64,000 bases of DNA from NCBI GenBank assembly GCA_035557095.1, contig DATMEB010000135.1, forward strand, positions 6,338 through 70,337. The letters run 5' to 3'. A program made the position numbers and the translations under genes. The notes under the pieces were generated by a model. The model was not told where the DNA came from and searched no databases. It saw only the letters and a list, made by a program, of their open reading frames with translations. Below are positions 16,243 to 24,406 of the stretch, piece by piece. The stretch comes from JALZDI01 sp035557095 (lineage in GTDB: Bacteria; Actinomycetota; Actinomycetes; Propionibacteriales; Nocardioidaceae). Each line of letters opens with the position of its first letter. Within the stretch, counting starts at the first letter, position 1.

Positions 16243-18186
16243 GTGGACGACTACGCACCGATCGAGGACCACGGCCTGATCGGCGACCTGCAGACCGCGG
16301 CGCTGGTGACCAAGGACGGCACGGTGGACTGGTTCTGCTGTCCCCGGTTCGACTCGCCGAGTGTCTTCGGCGCGCTGCTGGACCGAACGCGCGGCGGTGC
16401 CTTCCAGATCAGGCCTGCTGCCTCGTCCTACACGACCAACCAGCTGTACCTCCCCGATACCGCGGTGCTCATCACGAGGTTCATGACCGAGGCGGGGGTC
16501 GGCGAGATCGTGGACTTCATGCCGCCGAACGAGAGCCGCACGCCCACGGACCGACACCAGATGGTGCGGATGACGCGGTGCGTGCGCGGCGAGATGCAGT
16601 TCGTCTTCGATGTCTCACCGCGCTTCGACTACGGCCGGCTCAGCCACGACGTGCACGTCACCGAGCACGGCGCGGTGTTCCGGGCCGACGGGCTGTCGCT
16701 GACCCTGCACCTGGTGCGCAACGACACGGACGAGCGGCTCGCGCTGATCCAGCGCGACGAGAGCGGCGGGCTGCACGGCAGCGTCCGACTCACCGCCGGT
16801 CAGGTGCGCGGAGTCGTCCTCGAGTCAGCCGCCGAGGGGCCGCCCCGCGAGATCTCGGTCGCCCAGGCGGAGGGGATCTTCGAGGACACCGTCCGGTTCT
16901 GGCGCGGCTGGCTGTCGCAGTCGACGTACACCGGTCGCTGGCGGGAGACGCTGCAACGCTCGGCGATCACGCTCAAGCTCATGACGTACGCACCGACCGG
17001 CGGCCTGGTGGCGGCGCCGACCGCCGGCCTGCCCGAGCAGGTGGGCGGTGAACGCAACTGGGACTACCGCTACACCTGGGTGCGCGACGGGTCGTTCTCG
17101 GTCTACGCACTGCTCGGGATGGGCTTCACCGAGGAGGCGGCCGCGTTCGGGGCATGGCTGCGCGACCGGGTCATGGAGAAGGTCGGCGGAGCCGGCGGGC
17201 CGCTGAACATCATGTACCGCGTGGACGGTTCCTCCGACCTCAAGGAGGAGTCGCTCGACCACTGGGAGGGCTACCGCGGCTCCCGGCCGGTGCGCATCGG
17301 CAACGGCGCCTCCGACCAGCGGCAGATGGACATCTACGGCGAGGCGCTCGACAGCATCTACTTCGGCGACGAACGCGGCATCGAGATCGGCCACGAGGGC
17401 TGGCTCGCGCTGCGCGACATCATCGACTGGCTGGTCGACAACTGGGACCTGCCGGACGAGGGGATCTGGGAGACCCGTGGCGGGCAGAAGGACTTCACCT
17501 ACGGCCGGCTGATGAGCTGGGTGGCCTTCGACCGTGCCATCCGGCTGGCAACGCGTCGCGGGCGGCCATCGTCGATGAGCCGCTGGGCGCACGAGCGCGA
17601 CGCGATCTACGAGCAGATCATGAGCCGGGGGTGGAACGCCGAGCGTGGTGCGTTCGTGCAGCACTACGGCGACAAGGTCCTCGACTCGTCGCTGCTGCGA
17701 ATGGCAACGGTCGGCTTCATCGCTCCGCAGGACCCGTTGTGGACCTCGACCCTGCGCGCGATGGACGAAAGCCTGGTCACGGACAGCCTCGTGTACCGCT
17801 ATGACCCGTCGGCCTCGCCCGACGGGCTGCAGGGCTCGGAGGGGACGTTCTCGCTGTGCACGTTCAACTACGTCGACGCGCTCGCGCGCGCCGGACGCCT
17901 CAACGAGGCCAGGCTCACGTTCGAGAAGATGCTCACGTACGCCAACCACCTCGGCCTGTACTCCGAGGAGATCGGGCTCACCGGCGAGCAGCTCGGCAAC
18001 TTCCCGCAGGCGTTCACGCACCTCGCGCTGATCGACGCGGCGATCACGCTGGACGCCGCACTCAACGACGCCGGGAGGCGCAACCGGTTCGTCCTCGCCA
18101 CGTCCATGTCGCTCGCCCCCAAGGGTGCCGCCACGACCGGCGCCACGACCGGCGACGGGGCCGGCGACGGGGCCGGCGCCGGCTGA
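16243..18186 (+). CDS. Glycoside hydrolase family 15 protein (trehalase/glucoamylase-like)
   Basis: A 647-residue cytoplasmic glycosidase. The N-terminal beta-sandwich begins DDYAPIEDHGLIGDLQTAALV with GTVDWFCCPRFDSPS. The (alpha/alpha)6 barrel starts about residue 240 with ERNWDYRYTWVRDGSFS. The two catalytic carboxylates are expected in GIWETRGGQKDFTYG and EEIGLTGEQLGNFPQAFTH. The family includes mycobacterial-type trehalases and glucoamylases; substrate is not resolvable here, though trehalose turnover would suit a stress block. GTG 16243 follows GAGAGGAGC. The C-terminus ends in a short TTGATTGDGAGDGAGAG low-complexity tail. No signal peptide. Confidence 0.9.
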   Translation: MDDYAPIEDHGLIGDLQTAALVTKDGTVDWFCCPRFDSPSVFGALLDRTRGGAFQIRPAASSYTTNQLYLPDTAVLITRFMTEAGVGEIVDFMPPNESRTPTDRHQMVRMTRCVRGEMQFVFDVSPRFDYGRLSHDVHVTEHGAVFRADGLSLTLHLVRNDTDERLALIQRDESGGLHGSVRLTAGQVRGVVLESAAEGPPREISVAQAEGIFEDTVRFWRGWLSQSTYTGRWRETLQRSAITLKLMTYAPTGGLVAAPTAGLPEQVGGERNWDYRYTWVRDGSFSVYALLGMGFTEEAAAFGAWLRDRVMEKVGGAGGPLNIMYRVDGSSDLKEESLDHWEGYRGSRPVRIGNGASDQRQMDIYGEALDSIYFGDERGIEIGHEGWLALRDIIDWLVDNWDLPDEGIWETRGGQKDFTYGRLMSWVAFDRAIRLATRRGRPSSMSRWAHERDAIYEQIMSRGWNAERGAFVQHYGDKVLDSSLLRMATVGFIAPQDPLWTSTLRAMDESLVTDSLVYRYDPSASPDGLQGSEGTFSLCTFNYVDALARAGRLNEARLTFEKMLTYANHLGLYSEEIGLTGEQLGNFPQAFTHLALIDAAITLDAALNDAGRRNRFVLATSMSLAPKGAATTGATTGDGAGDGAGAG

Positions 18187-18265
18187 ACCTGGCGCGATCG
18201 CGTGCGTCGGGGCCGACCTTTCGCGGTTCCCGACCGGGCACGCCGCGCGGTGGCATGATGAAGGC

Positions 18266-18763
18266 ATGAGCCTGCCGGCAGACCAGCTGTCACCCGGCGA
18301 GGGCATCGTCCTGGAGACGCACGAGCACTGGAAGCACCTCATCGGGACGATGCTGATCTGCCTCGCGGCCCTCGTCGGCCTGGTCGTCGTCCTCGCGATC
18401 GCTCCCGTCGACGGGTTCCTGGCCTGGCTGCGGACCCTCGGGTGGGTCGCGTTCGCCGGCGTCGTGCTGGTGTTCGGCGCCTGGCCGGCGATGGCCTGGT
18501 GGAACCGCACCTACACGCTGACCAACGAGCGGCTGGCCACCCGCACCGGCGTGATCCGCCGGCGCGGTCGCGACATCCCACTCACCCGGATCAACGACGT
18601 GGCCTTCGACCAGGGAATCATGGACCGGATCTTCAAGGCGGGCACGCTGCGGGTCTCCGCGGCCAGTGAGGAAGGAACCGTGGTCCTGGTCGACATTCCC
18701 CGCATCCACCAGGTCGCGCTGCGGCTCAACGAGCTGGTACGCGCCGAGCGCGACCGACGCTGA
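18266..18763 (+). CDS. PH domain-containing membrane protein
   Basis: A 165-residue protein with two hydrophobic helices (about 28-50 and 60-80) followed by a bacterial PH (bPH2-type) domain: YTLTNERLATRTGVIRRRGRD, IPLTRINDVAFDQGIMDRIF, GTLRVSAASEEGTVVLVDIP. ATG 18266 is the natural start; a CATGAT element 6 nt upstream may be a -10 of a leaderless or short-leader transcript. It lies 79 nt after the GH15 gene on the same strand. Role unknown; such proteins sit at the cytoplasmic face of the membrane. Confidence 0.87.
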   Translation: MSLPADQLSPGEGIVLETHEHWKHLIGTMLICLAALVGLVVVLAIAPVDGFLAWLRTLGWVAFAGVVLVFGAWPAMAWWNRTYTLTNERLATRTGVIRRRGRDIPLTRINDVAFDQGIMDRIFKAGTLRVSAASEEGTVVLVDIPRIHQVALRLNELVRAERDRR

Positions 18764-18814
18764 CCGGGCACCGCGTAGCCGCCTGCGTGCACCGGTCCCG
18801 GACGCCAGTCGGGC

Positions 18815-19126
18815 TCAGGCTCCCAGGATCTTCGCCTTCTGTGCGGCGAACTCCTCCTCGGTGAGGATGCCCTGGGCCTTGAGGTCTGCCAGGTCCTTCA
18901 GCTGCGCGATCGTGTCGGACATCCCCCCGGCCGGTGCGGCCTGCGGAGGTGCGACCGGCGGCGGGGGAGCGGCCTGCTGTTCGTAGGCCTGTTGCCGATC
19001 GGCCGCGATCTGCGCGTCCCTCCCGGCGAAACGTTCGGCCTGGCGACGCTGGACGCGTCCGCTGACCGCGGTGGCCGTCCCGGCCACCACTGCCGTACGC
19101 GCGACGCCCCGCAGTAGTCCGGGCAT
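18815..19126 (-). CDS. SHOCT domain-containing protein
   Basis: A 103-residue protein. The N-terminal basic region has a small hydrophobic patch (VARTAVVAGTATAVSG). A Gln/Pro/Ala-rich linker follows, then a C-terminal SHOCT helix pair (IAQLKDLADLKAQGILTEEE, FAAQKAKIL). AGGAGG precedes the ATG. It is transcribed 9 nt downstream of the DUF6325 gene, so the two form an operon. SHOCT modules are short oligomerisation domains; no enzymatic role is visible. Confidence 0.88.
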   Translation of the reverse strand: MPGLLRGVARTAVVAGTATAVSGRVQRRQAERFAGRDAQIAADRQQAYEQQAAPPPPVAPPQAAPAGGMSDTIAQLKDLADLKAQGILTEEEFAAQKAKILGA

Positions 19127-19135
19127 CGTGTCCTC

Positions 19136-19576
19136 CTAGCTGCTCGGTTCGAGGGCTTCCAGCGCGGCCATGATGTCCGCGGCCGGGATGCGTGCGCTCG
19201 CGATGACCTCGCCGCCGCTGTTGCGTGCCGCGGCGACCAGCGGGATGGCCCAGGCGTTCTCGTAGACCACCAGGGCGGCGACCGTGCCGGGCTCCATGGC
19301 CGCGGCGGCGTCGCGCAGGTCGTCGTCCCCGAGCAGTCCCGACCGGGCTCCCGCGAAGAAGGCGAACCCGCCGGCGCCGGCCTGCTCACCCAGCTCGAGG
19401 AGGTCGACGGAGCCGTCCTGGTTCTTGCTGATCACCATCAGGTCGTACAGGCGGATGACACCCCGTTCGACCAGGTCCATCAGCGCCGCGGCCGCCTCGC
19501 CGGTGAGCCGGTCTCCCGGGAACTCGATGAGAACGAAGTCGACGGGGCCGTGGACGTCTGTGGCTGGCGTGGACAC
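19136..19576 (-). CDS. DUF6325 family protein
   Basis: A 146-residue soluble protein with family motifs GPVDFVLIEFPGDRLTGE, GLLGDDDLRDAAAAMEPGT, LVVYENAWAIPLVAAARNSG and ARIPAADIMAALEAL. It is related to the DUF1269-like membrane-associated stress proteins; function unknown. GTG 19576 follows GAGGAG at 7 nt. First gene of a two-gene operon with the SHOCT protein. The palindrome at 19669-19685 is about 93 nt upstream. Confidence 0.87.
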   Translation of the reverse strand: MSTPATDVHGPVDFVLIEFPGDRLTGEAAAALMDLVERGVIRLYDLMVISKNQDGSVDLLELGEQAGAGGFAFFAGARSGLLGDDDLRDAAAAMEPGTVAALVVYENAWAIPLVAAARNSGGEVIASARIPAADIMAALEALEPSS

Positions 19577-19668
19577 GATGGCTCCTCACGAGCCCGAAGG
19601 CCCAGTGGACGCGCGAACGACCGGACCGGTCGACACCACCACTGTGCGACCCGATCGGCCGGTGGGCA

Positions 19669-19685
19669 TCACCCTGATCGGGTGA
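19669..19685. promoter_or_regulatory. Shared palindrome, copy 2 (DUF6325-SHOCT)
   Basis: TCACCC-TGATC-GGGTGA, extended by one more pair to ATCACCC/GGGTGAT. It lies in the divergent region between the DUF6325 operon and the gene at 19812. Confidence 0.6.
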
Positions 19686-19760
19686 TCTGTGCGTCGCCCC
19701 GTGCCGGTGACCGGGCGGTGACCTGGCGGAGGCTCGGCGGTGTTCGCGTCCACGGCGGTC

Positions 19761-19777
19761 TCACCCGACGCGGGTGA
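19761..19777. promoter_or_regulatory. Shared palindrome, copy 3 (gene at 19812)
   Basis: TCACCC-GACGC-GGGTGA, perfect arms. It sits 35 nt upstream of GTG 19812, which argues that this GTG rather than GTG 19740 is the start of the following gene. Confidence 0.6.
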
Positions 19778-19811
19778 TGTCCTGCGCGGCCGAGCGGCGC
19801 AAGATCTGACT

Positions 19812-20645
19812 GTGGGCCAGTCAGCCAGCAACCCGCCAGCCGACGGTGCCGGTGATCCCGCGAGCGGCAGAGCCGTCGCGGTAGCAGCGGTCGACCTCGC
19901 CTTCGGCGCGGCCGGGGTCGTCCTCGAGGCGGCCGCGGTCGCCGGGCGCGGTGCGCGCAGGGCAGTCGGGCCGGTCATCGGCCCGGTGATCGCGCCCGTC
20001 GCCGAGACCGTGATGCGCCCACCGGTGCTGCCGGGGCGGTGGCAGCCCGCCCGTGTGCTGGCTGCGCTCGGGCGGCGCGGGGCCGAGCGCGAGGCCGCTC
20101 TGCGGCGTGACCTGTCCCGGCTCCTGGACGCGGTCGTCCCGGTGGTGGCCGAGGAGGTCCTGCGCCGCGCCCGGGTGGCGGACCTCGTCGCCCGGTACGT
20201 CGACGTCGACGTCATCGTCGCGAGCGCGGACCTCGACGTCGCCGCGGCCCGCCTGGACGCCGACGCCGTCGCACGACGGGTGGATCTCGACGCGATCGTC
20301 GAACGTCTCGACCTCACCGAGATCGTGCTGCAGCGCGTCAACCTCGACGTGCTCGTGCCGGCGGTCCTCGCCCGGATCGACCTTCCCGGCCTGGCCGAGG
20401 AGGTCATCGACGCGATCGACCTCCCCGAGATCATCCGCGAGTCGACCGGCTCGATGGCCTCGGAGACCGTGCAGGGCGTACGCCTGCAGAGCATCGCGGC
20501 CGACGACGCGGTCGGACGCGCGGTGGACCGGCTGCTGTTGCGCCGCAACCGACGGCCATCGGGACCCGCGGGTGCCGCGGCGGTTGTGCAGCCCGGGAAC
20601 GAGGGGGGTGCCGCCATGCCGAGCGGTGACCCGGGGCGGTCATGA
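19812..20645 (+). CDS. Conserved protein with Asp-Leu repeat region, operon with RDD protein
   Basis: About 277 residues, rich in Ala, Val, Asp and Arg. The first third has a hydrophobic stretch (AVAVAAVDLAFGAAGVVLEA) that could associate with membrane. The centre consists of imperfect 10-12-residue repeats built on [VI]DL[DP]xIV: YVDVDVIVASADLDV, RVDLDAIVERLDL, RVNLDVLVPAVLAR, AIDLPEIIREST. No recognised domain. GTG 19740, which has GGAGG upstream, is the alternative start; 19812 is preferred because a regulatory palindrome lies at 19761-19777. The stop overlaps the RDD gene start (ATGA), so the two products probably act together. Confidence 0.7.
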   Translation: MGQSASNPPADGAGDPASGRAVAVAAVDLAFGAAGVVLEAAAVAGRGARRAVGPVIGPVIAPVAETVMRPPVLPGRWQPARVLAALGRRGAEREAALRRDLSRLLDAVVPVVAEEVLRRARVADLVARYVDVDVIVASADLDVAAARLDADAVARRVDLDAIVERLDLTEIVLQRVNLDVLVPAVLARIDLPGLAEEVIDAIDLPEIIRESTGSMASETVQGVRLQSIAADDAVGRAVDRLLLRRNRRPSGPAGAAAVVQPGNEGGAAMPSGDPGRS

Positions 20646-21142
20646 ACGAGGGCGGGGTGTCGCCGGTCCCGCGTGAGGCGAGGCCCTACCAGGGCCTGAA
20701 CGCGGGACTCGTGACCAGGATGGCCGCGGCCGCCGTCGACGCGGGCGTCGTGGCCGTGGTGCTGGTGGGGGCGTACCTGGGGCGGGCCGCACTGTCGTAC
20801 ATGGTGGACCCGTTGGGGTTCCGCTTCCCGGACCCGGCGGTTCTGCTCAGCCTGACATGGGCCTTCGTCGTGCTGGTCGTCTACCTCACCGGTGCCTGGA
20901 CCATCAGCGGACGCACGTACGGCGACCACGTGATGGGCCTGCGGGTGGTGGGGCGAAGCGGAAGACCGCTCCGGCTGCCCGCAGCATTCCTCCGCGCGCT
21001 GTTCTGCGCCGGGTTTCCGATCGGGCTGCTGTGGTGCGCGGGCAGCCGGGAGCGCCGCTCCATCCAGGACCTGCTGCTGCGCACCTCGGTGGTCTACGAC
21101 TGGCAGCCGCGACCCTCCAAGGCGCTCGCGACCGGTGCCTGA
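20642..21142 (+). CDS. RDD family membrane protein
   Basis: A 166-residue RDD-family protein. Three hydrophobic segments are seen: AAAAVDAGVVAVVLVGAYLG, LLSLTWAFVVLVVYLTGAWT and AFLRALFCAGFPIGLLWCAG. The family features are an Arg...Asp pair at the first helix (TRMAAAAVDAG) and SGRTYGDHVMGLRVV with a C-terminal QDLLLRTSVVYD. Start overlaps the preceding stop by 4 nt. Members are proposed transporters or exporters of small molecules. Convergent with NDH-2 (18-nt gap). Confidence 0.9.
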   Translation: MNEGGVSPVPREARPYQGLNAGLVTRMAAAAVDAGVVAVVLVGAYLGRAALSYMVDPLGFRFPDPAVLLSLTWAFVVLVVYLTGAWTISGRTYGDHVMGLRVVGRSGRPLRLPAAFLRALFCAGFPIGLLWCAGSRERRSIQDLLLRTSVVYDWQPRPSKALATGA

Positions 21143-21160
21143 CCGCGCAGGGCGCCAGGG

Positions 21161-22561
21161 TCACCTCACCGTCGCGTCGGCGGGCGGCGAGTCGAACGAC
21201 TGTCCGTAGATGTCCCGGTGCGGCATCTGCTGCATGCCGAAGGCCCGCTCCCGCCGCGTCTCACGGCTGAATGCCAGCGCCCAGGTGAGAAGGGCGCCGG
21301 CCCGGTTGCGGAACCCCGTGAGGAACGCGATGTGGATGCCCAGCCACGCCACCCAGCCGAGACGGCCGCCGAGATGCAGCCGGCGCAGTGACACGACGGC
21401 GTTCCCGCGGGAGATGTACGCCGCGGAGCCCAGGTCGTGGTAGCGGAACGGCCGGAACGGCTCGTCCGTCCCCTCGAGCCGGTGCCCGATCCGCCGGGCC
21501 GAGTAGAACCCCGCCTGCATCGCGACCTCACCGACCCCCGGCAGTCCGTCGAGGCTCATCAGGTCGCCGACGACCGAGATCTCGGGATGCCCGGGCAGGG
21601 TCAGGTCGGGTTCGACGAGCAGCCGCCCGGCGCGGTCCTGCCCGGCCCCGCAGGCCTGCGCCACCTCGCCCGCCAGCGCGGGTGCCTCGACGCCCGCGGT
21701 CCACAGGACCGTCGCCGCCTCGTGGCGCGCATCCGTCCCGTCGGGGCCGGTGACCTGCAGCCCCCGGCTGTCGACAGCGGTCACGATCGAGCGCATGTGC
21801 AGCTCGACGCCCAGGTCGGCGAGTGAGTGTCGTGCCCGCGTCGAGAGCTTGGGCCCGAAGGCGGCCAGCGGCGAGTCGCCGCCGTCGAACAGCAGGATCC
21901 GCGCGTCGTGCGGGTCGATCTGCCGGAACTGGTCACGCAGCGTGTGCGTCGCGAGCTCGCGGATCTGCCCGGCCAGCTCCACCCCCGTCGGCCCGGCTCC
22001 CACCAGCGCGAAGGTGAGCCACCGCCGGCGCTCGGCCGGGTCGGTGGCGGTCTGCGCCATCTCGAAGGCGCCGAAGACCCGTCGCCGGACCACCAGGGCG
22101 TCGGACAGAGTCTTCATCCCCGGTGCGTACGTCGCGAACTCGTCGTGACCGAAGTAGGACTGCCGGACACCCGCGGCCAGGATCAGGTCGTCGTAGGGCA
22201 GCTCCAGCGGGCTCCCGCCCGGCCGGCGCGCGAGCACGAGCCGGCGGTCCACGTCGATTCCGGTCACCTCGGCGAGGACGCAGTCGACGCTGCGGTGGCG
22301 CCGCAGGATGCTGCGCAGCGGCACGGCGATCTGGCCTTCGGAGAGGACGCCGGTGGCCACCTGGTACAGCAGCGGCTGGAACAGATGATGCGTGGACCGG
22401 TCGACCAGCGTGACCGAGACCGGCTTACGTGCCAGCGCCCGCGCGGCGAACAGCCCCGCGAAGCCGCCGCCGACCACGACGACGCGATGCTCTGGCCCAG
22501 CCGGTTCCGCGGGCCGATCCCGTTGGCCTGTCCGGTGCCTGCGCAGCAGCGTGCGCGCCAT
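21161..22561 (-). CDS. ndh: NAD(P)/FAD-dependent oxidoreductase, type II NADH dehydrogenase-like
   Basis: A 466-residue two-dinucleotide-binding flavoprotein. The N-terminal FAD site VVVVGGGFAGLFAARALA lies near 27-44. The second Rossmann motif FALVGAGPTGVELAGQI lies near 183. DHLFQPLLYQVATG-like HHLFQPLLYQVATGVLS and the C-terminal ISVVGDLMSLDGLPGVGEVA (FAD contact) fit NDH-2, and the C-terminal region has amphipathic and hydrophobic segments for membrane docking. NDH-2 transfers electrons from NADH to quinone without proton pumping and would feed cytochrome bd. ATG 22561 follows GAGGGAG; GTGs in the upstream 12-bp repeats could give a longer N-terminus. Confidence 0.9.
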   Translation of the reverse strand: MARTLLRRHRTGQRDRPAEPAGPEHRVVVVGGGFAGLFAARALARKPVSVTLVDRSTHHLFQPLLYQVATGVLSEGQIAVPLRSILRRHRSVDCVLAEVTGIDVDRRLVLARRPGGSPLELPYDDLILAAGVRQSYFGHDEFATYAPGMKTLSDALVVRRRVFGAFEMAQTATDPAERRRWLTFALVGAGPTGVELAGQIRELATHTLRDQFRQIDPHDARILLFDGGDSPLAAFGPKLSTRARHSLADLGVELHMRSIVTAVDSRGLQVTGPDGTDARHEAATVLWTAGVEAPALAGEVAQACGAGQDRAGRLLVEPDLTLPGHPEISVVGDLMSLDGLPGVGEVAMQAGFYSARRIGHRLEGTDEPFRPFRYHDLGSAAYISRGNAVVSLRRLHLGGRLGWVAWLGIHIAFLTGFRNRAGALLTWALAFSRETRRERAFGMQQMPHRDIYGQSFDSPPADATVR

Positions 22562-22570
22562 CTCCCTCAC

Positions 22571-22630
22571 CGGCCCAGTCACCGGCCCAGTCACCGGCCC
22601 GGTCACCGGCCCGGTCACCGGCCGGCTCAC
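22571..22630. repeat. 12-bp tandem repeat, five copies
   Basis: Five consecutive 12-bp units of CGGCCC[AG]GTCAC (the fifth degenerate) lie between the NDH-2 start and the GMC stop; the last unit contains the GMC stop codon. On the minus strand each reads GTGACYGGGCCG, in frame with ndh as V-T-G-P, so each supplies an alternative GTG. Copy number could change the ndh 5' end or leader. Confidence 0.85.
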
Positions 22631-24207
22631 CGGAGCCGTTCGAGCAGATGGTCGCCGACGCGCATCGCGTTCGCCATCGCGGTCATCGACGGGTTCACCG
22701 CGCCGATGCTGGGGAAGAAACTCGTGTCCACGACGTAGAGGTTGTCCACGTCGTGCGCCCGGCAGTTGACGTCCAGCGCGCTCGCCAGTGGGTCGGTGCC
22801 GAACCGTACCGTGCCCGCCTGGTGCGCAGTCGCGCCGATCGGCATCGTCTTGTGCAGGTAGATGCTGTGCTCGAGCAGGTGCCGTCGCTGCAGGCCGAGG
22901 TCGCCGAGGATGTGCTCGAGCTTGCGGCGCAGCCGCTGTACGCCCTCGACGTTGTTGTTCTCGTCGAGGCTCAGGTGGATCTGCCCGTCGCGGTCCAGGG
23001 TCACCCGGTTGTCCGGGAGCGGCAGGTCCTCGCCGCACAGCCAGAAGTCCACGGCGTGGTGAGCCAGCACCTCGAACGGGACGTCCGGCGCGACCTTGCC
23101 GATCCATCGCGGAGCCTCGGCGTGGATCTGCACCTCGTCCGACTTTCCGAGCATCTGGATGCCGCCCAGCGGGTAGTCCCAGTCGTCGGCGCCGTGGTAC
23201 CAGTCGTTGAGCGCCAGCGTCTTCTGGAATCGCGTCGGGTTGGGCTCCTCCGAGACCGCCATCAGCGCGCTGTTGTTGTGCCGCATGTAGTGCCGCCCGA
23301 CCACGCCCGAGCGGTTGGCGAGCCCGTCGGGGTTGACCTCGCTCGCCGAGCGGAGCAGCAGCGCGGCCGAGTTCACCGCTCCACACGCGACCACGACGAC
23401 GTCGCCGGTGAAGGTGGCCTCGACGCCGTGCTTGAGCTCGGTCACGACCTTGGTGACGGTGCGGCCCGTCGGGTCGGTCTCGAGGCGGCGCACGTGCGCG
23501 TGGGTCACCAGCGTGACGTTGTCGTAGGACAGGACCGGGTCGACGCACACGACCTGCGCGTCCGACTTCGCCTCCAGCAGGCACGGGAACCCGTCGACGC
23601 GGCTGCAGCGGATGCACGCACTCGTCCTCGTCGCCTCGCCGTGCTCGTCCTCGTCCAGGTCCACGCCGATCGGCAGGTGGAACGGGTGCAGGCCGAGCTT
23701 GCCCAGGTCGTCGCTGAGCTGCTGGATCCGGGGCGCGTGCGACACCGGCGGCCGGCTGTACTGCGCGCTGGTGGGCCCCCCGGTCGGGTCCTCGCCGTGA
23801 CGTCCGTGCACGCGGTACAGGTGCTCGGCCTGGGTGTAGTACGGCTCCAGGTCCCCGTAGTCGATCGGCCAGGCCGGTGAGATCCCGCCGTAGTGGGTGA
23901 TCTCGCCGAAGTCCTCGGGTCGAAGCCGGAACAGCGCGGCACCGTAGAACTTGGTGTTGCCGCCGACGTAGTAGTTGACCTCGGGCTGGAAGGCCTTGCC
24001 ATGCCTGTCGTACCACTGCTCGGTGGTGAGGTACTTCCCGCGGACGAACACCGCCTTGGAGTCCCAGTTGTCCATCTCCCGCGGGAGGAACGTGCCCCGG
24101 TCCAGCCACAGGATCCTCAGCCCCGCCGATGCCAGCCGGTGACCGAGAGTGCCGCCGCCTGCTCCCGTCCCGATGATCACGACGTCGTAGTGCCGGTCGT
24201 CCGCCAT
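22627..24207 (-). CDS. GMC-family FAD-dependent oxidoreductase
   Basis: A 526-residue flavoenzyme. The N-terminal FAD motif is DVVIIGTGAGGGTLGHRLA (residues 8-26). A substrate-domain insert carries two or three cysteines (SACIRCSRVDGFPCL). The C-terminal GMC_oxred_C domain has AHQAGTVRFGTDP, NLYVVDTSFFPSIGAVNPS and AMANAMRVGDHLL. GMC enzymes oxidise alcohols, sugars or sterols; the substrate is unknown. ATG 24207 follows GGAGGAGG. It is upstream of ndh on the same strand (65 nt with tandem repeats) and divergent from G6PDH. The palindrome at 24305-24321 lies between the divergent pair. No signal peptide. Confidence 0.9.
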   Translation of the reverse strand: MADDRHYDVVIIGTGAGGGTLGHRLASAGLRILWLDRGTFLPREMDNWDSKAVFVRGKYLTTEQWYDRHGKAFQPEVNYYVGGNTKFYGAALFRLRPEDFGEITHYGGISPAWPIDYGDLEPYYTQAEHLYRVHGRHGEDPTGGPTSAQYSRPPVSHAPRIQQLSDDLGKLGLHPFHLPIGVDLDEDEHGEATRTSACIRCSRVDGFPCLLEAKSDAQVVCVDPVLSYDNVTLVTHAHVRRLETDPTGRTVTKVVTELKHGVEATFTGDVVVVACGAVNSAALLLRSASEVNPDGLANRSGVVGRHYMRHNNSALMAVSEEPNPTRFQKTLALNDWYHGADDWDYPLGGIQMLGKSDEVQIHAEAPRWIGKVAPDVPFEVLAHHAVDFWLCGEDLPLPDNRVTLDRDGQIHLSLDENNNVEGVQRLRRKLEHILGDLGLQRRHLLEHSIYLHKTMPIGATAHQAGTVRFGTDPLASALDVNCRAHDVDNLYVVDTSFFPSIGAVNPSMTAMANAMRVGDHLLERLR

Positions 24208-24304
24208 TCCCGCCCCTCCTCCGGTAAACGGACCCTGTTCGGCCGGTGCCATCGAGGCCCGGGCGGTCCCCCACCATCGTTCGGCAGCACGCCGTCCGCT
24301 GCCA

Positions 24305-24321
24305 TCGTCCGTCAGGGATGA
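24305..24321. promoter_or_regulatory. Shared palindrome, copy 4 (GMC / zwf)
   Basis: TCGTCC-GTCAG-GGATGA, one mismatch in the left half-site. It is centred about 106 nt from the GMC start and 94 nt from the zwf start in their divergent region (24208-24406). Confidence 0.5.
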
Positions 24322-24406
24322 GGCAGACCGGTGCTCCCGTGCGGTTGGCTACCGGTGGGTGACGCACAAGGGAGTCGCACGAGGCTGTGACACGACGGAG
24401 GCGAAC

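Noticed and set aside
18140..18183. Repeats at the GH15 3' end as a regulatory or mobile sequence
   Set aside because: In-frame low-complexity Gly/Ala/Asp/Thr codons of the protein tail explain them.
22571..22630. CRISPR-like array
   Set aside because: Repeats are contiguous 12-mers without spacers and no cas genes are present.
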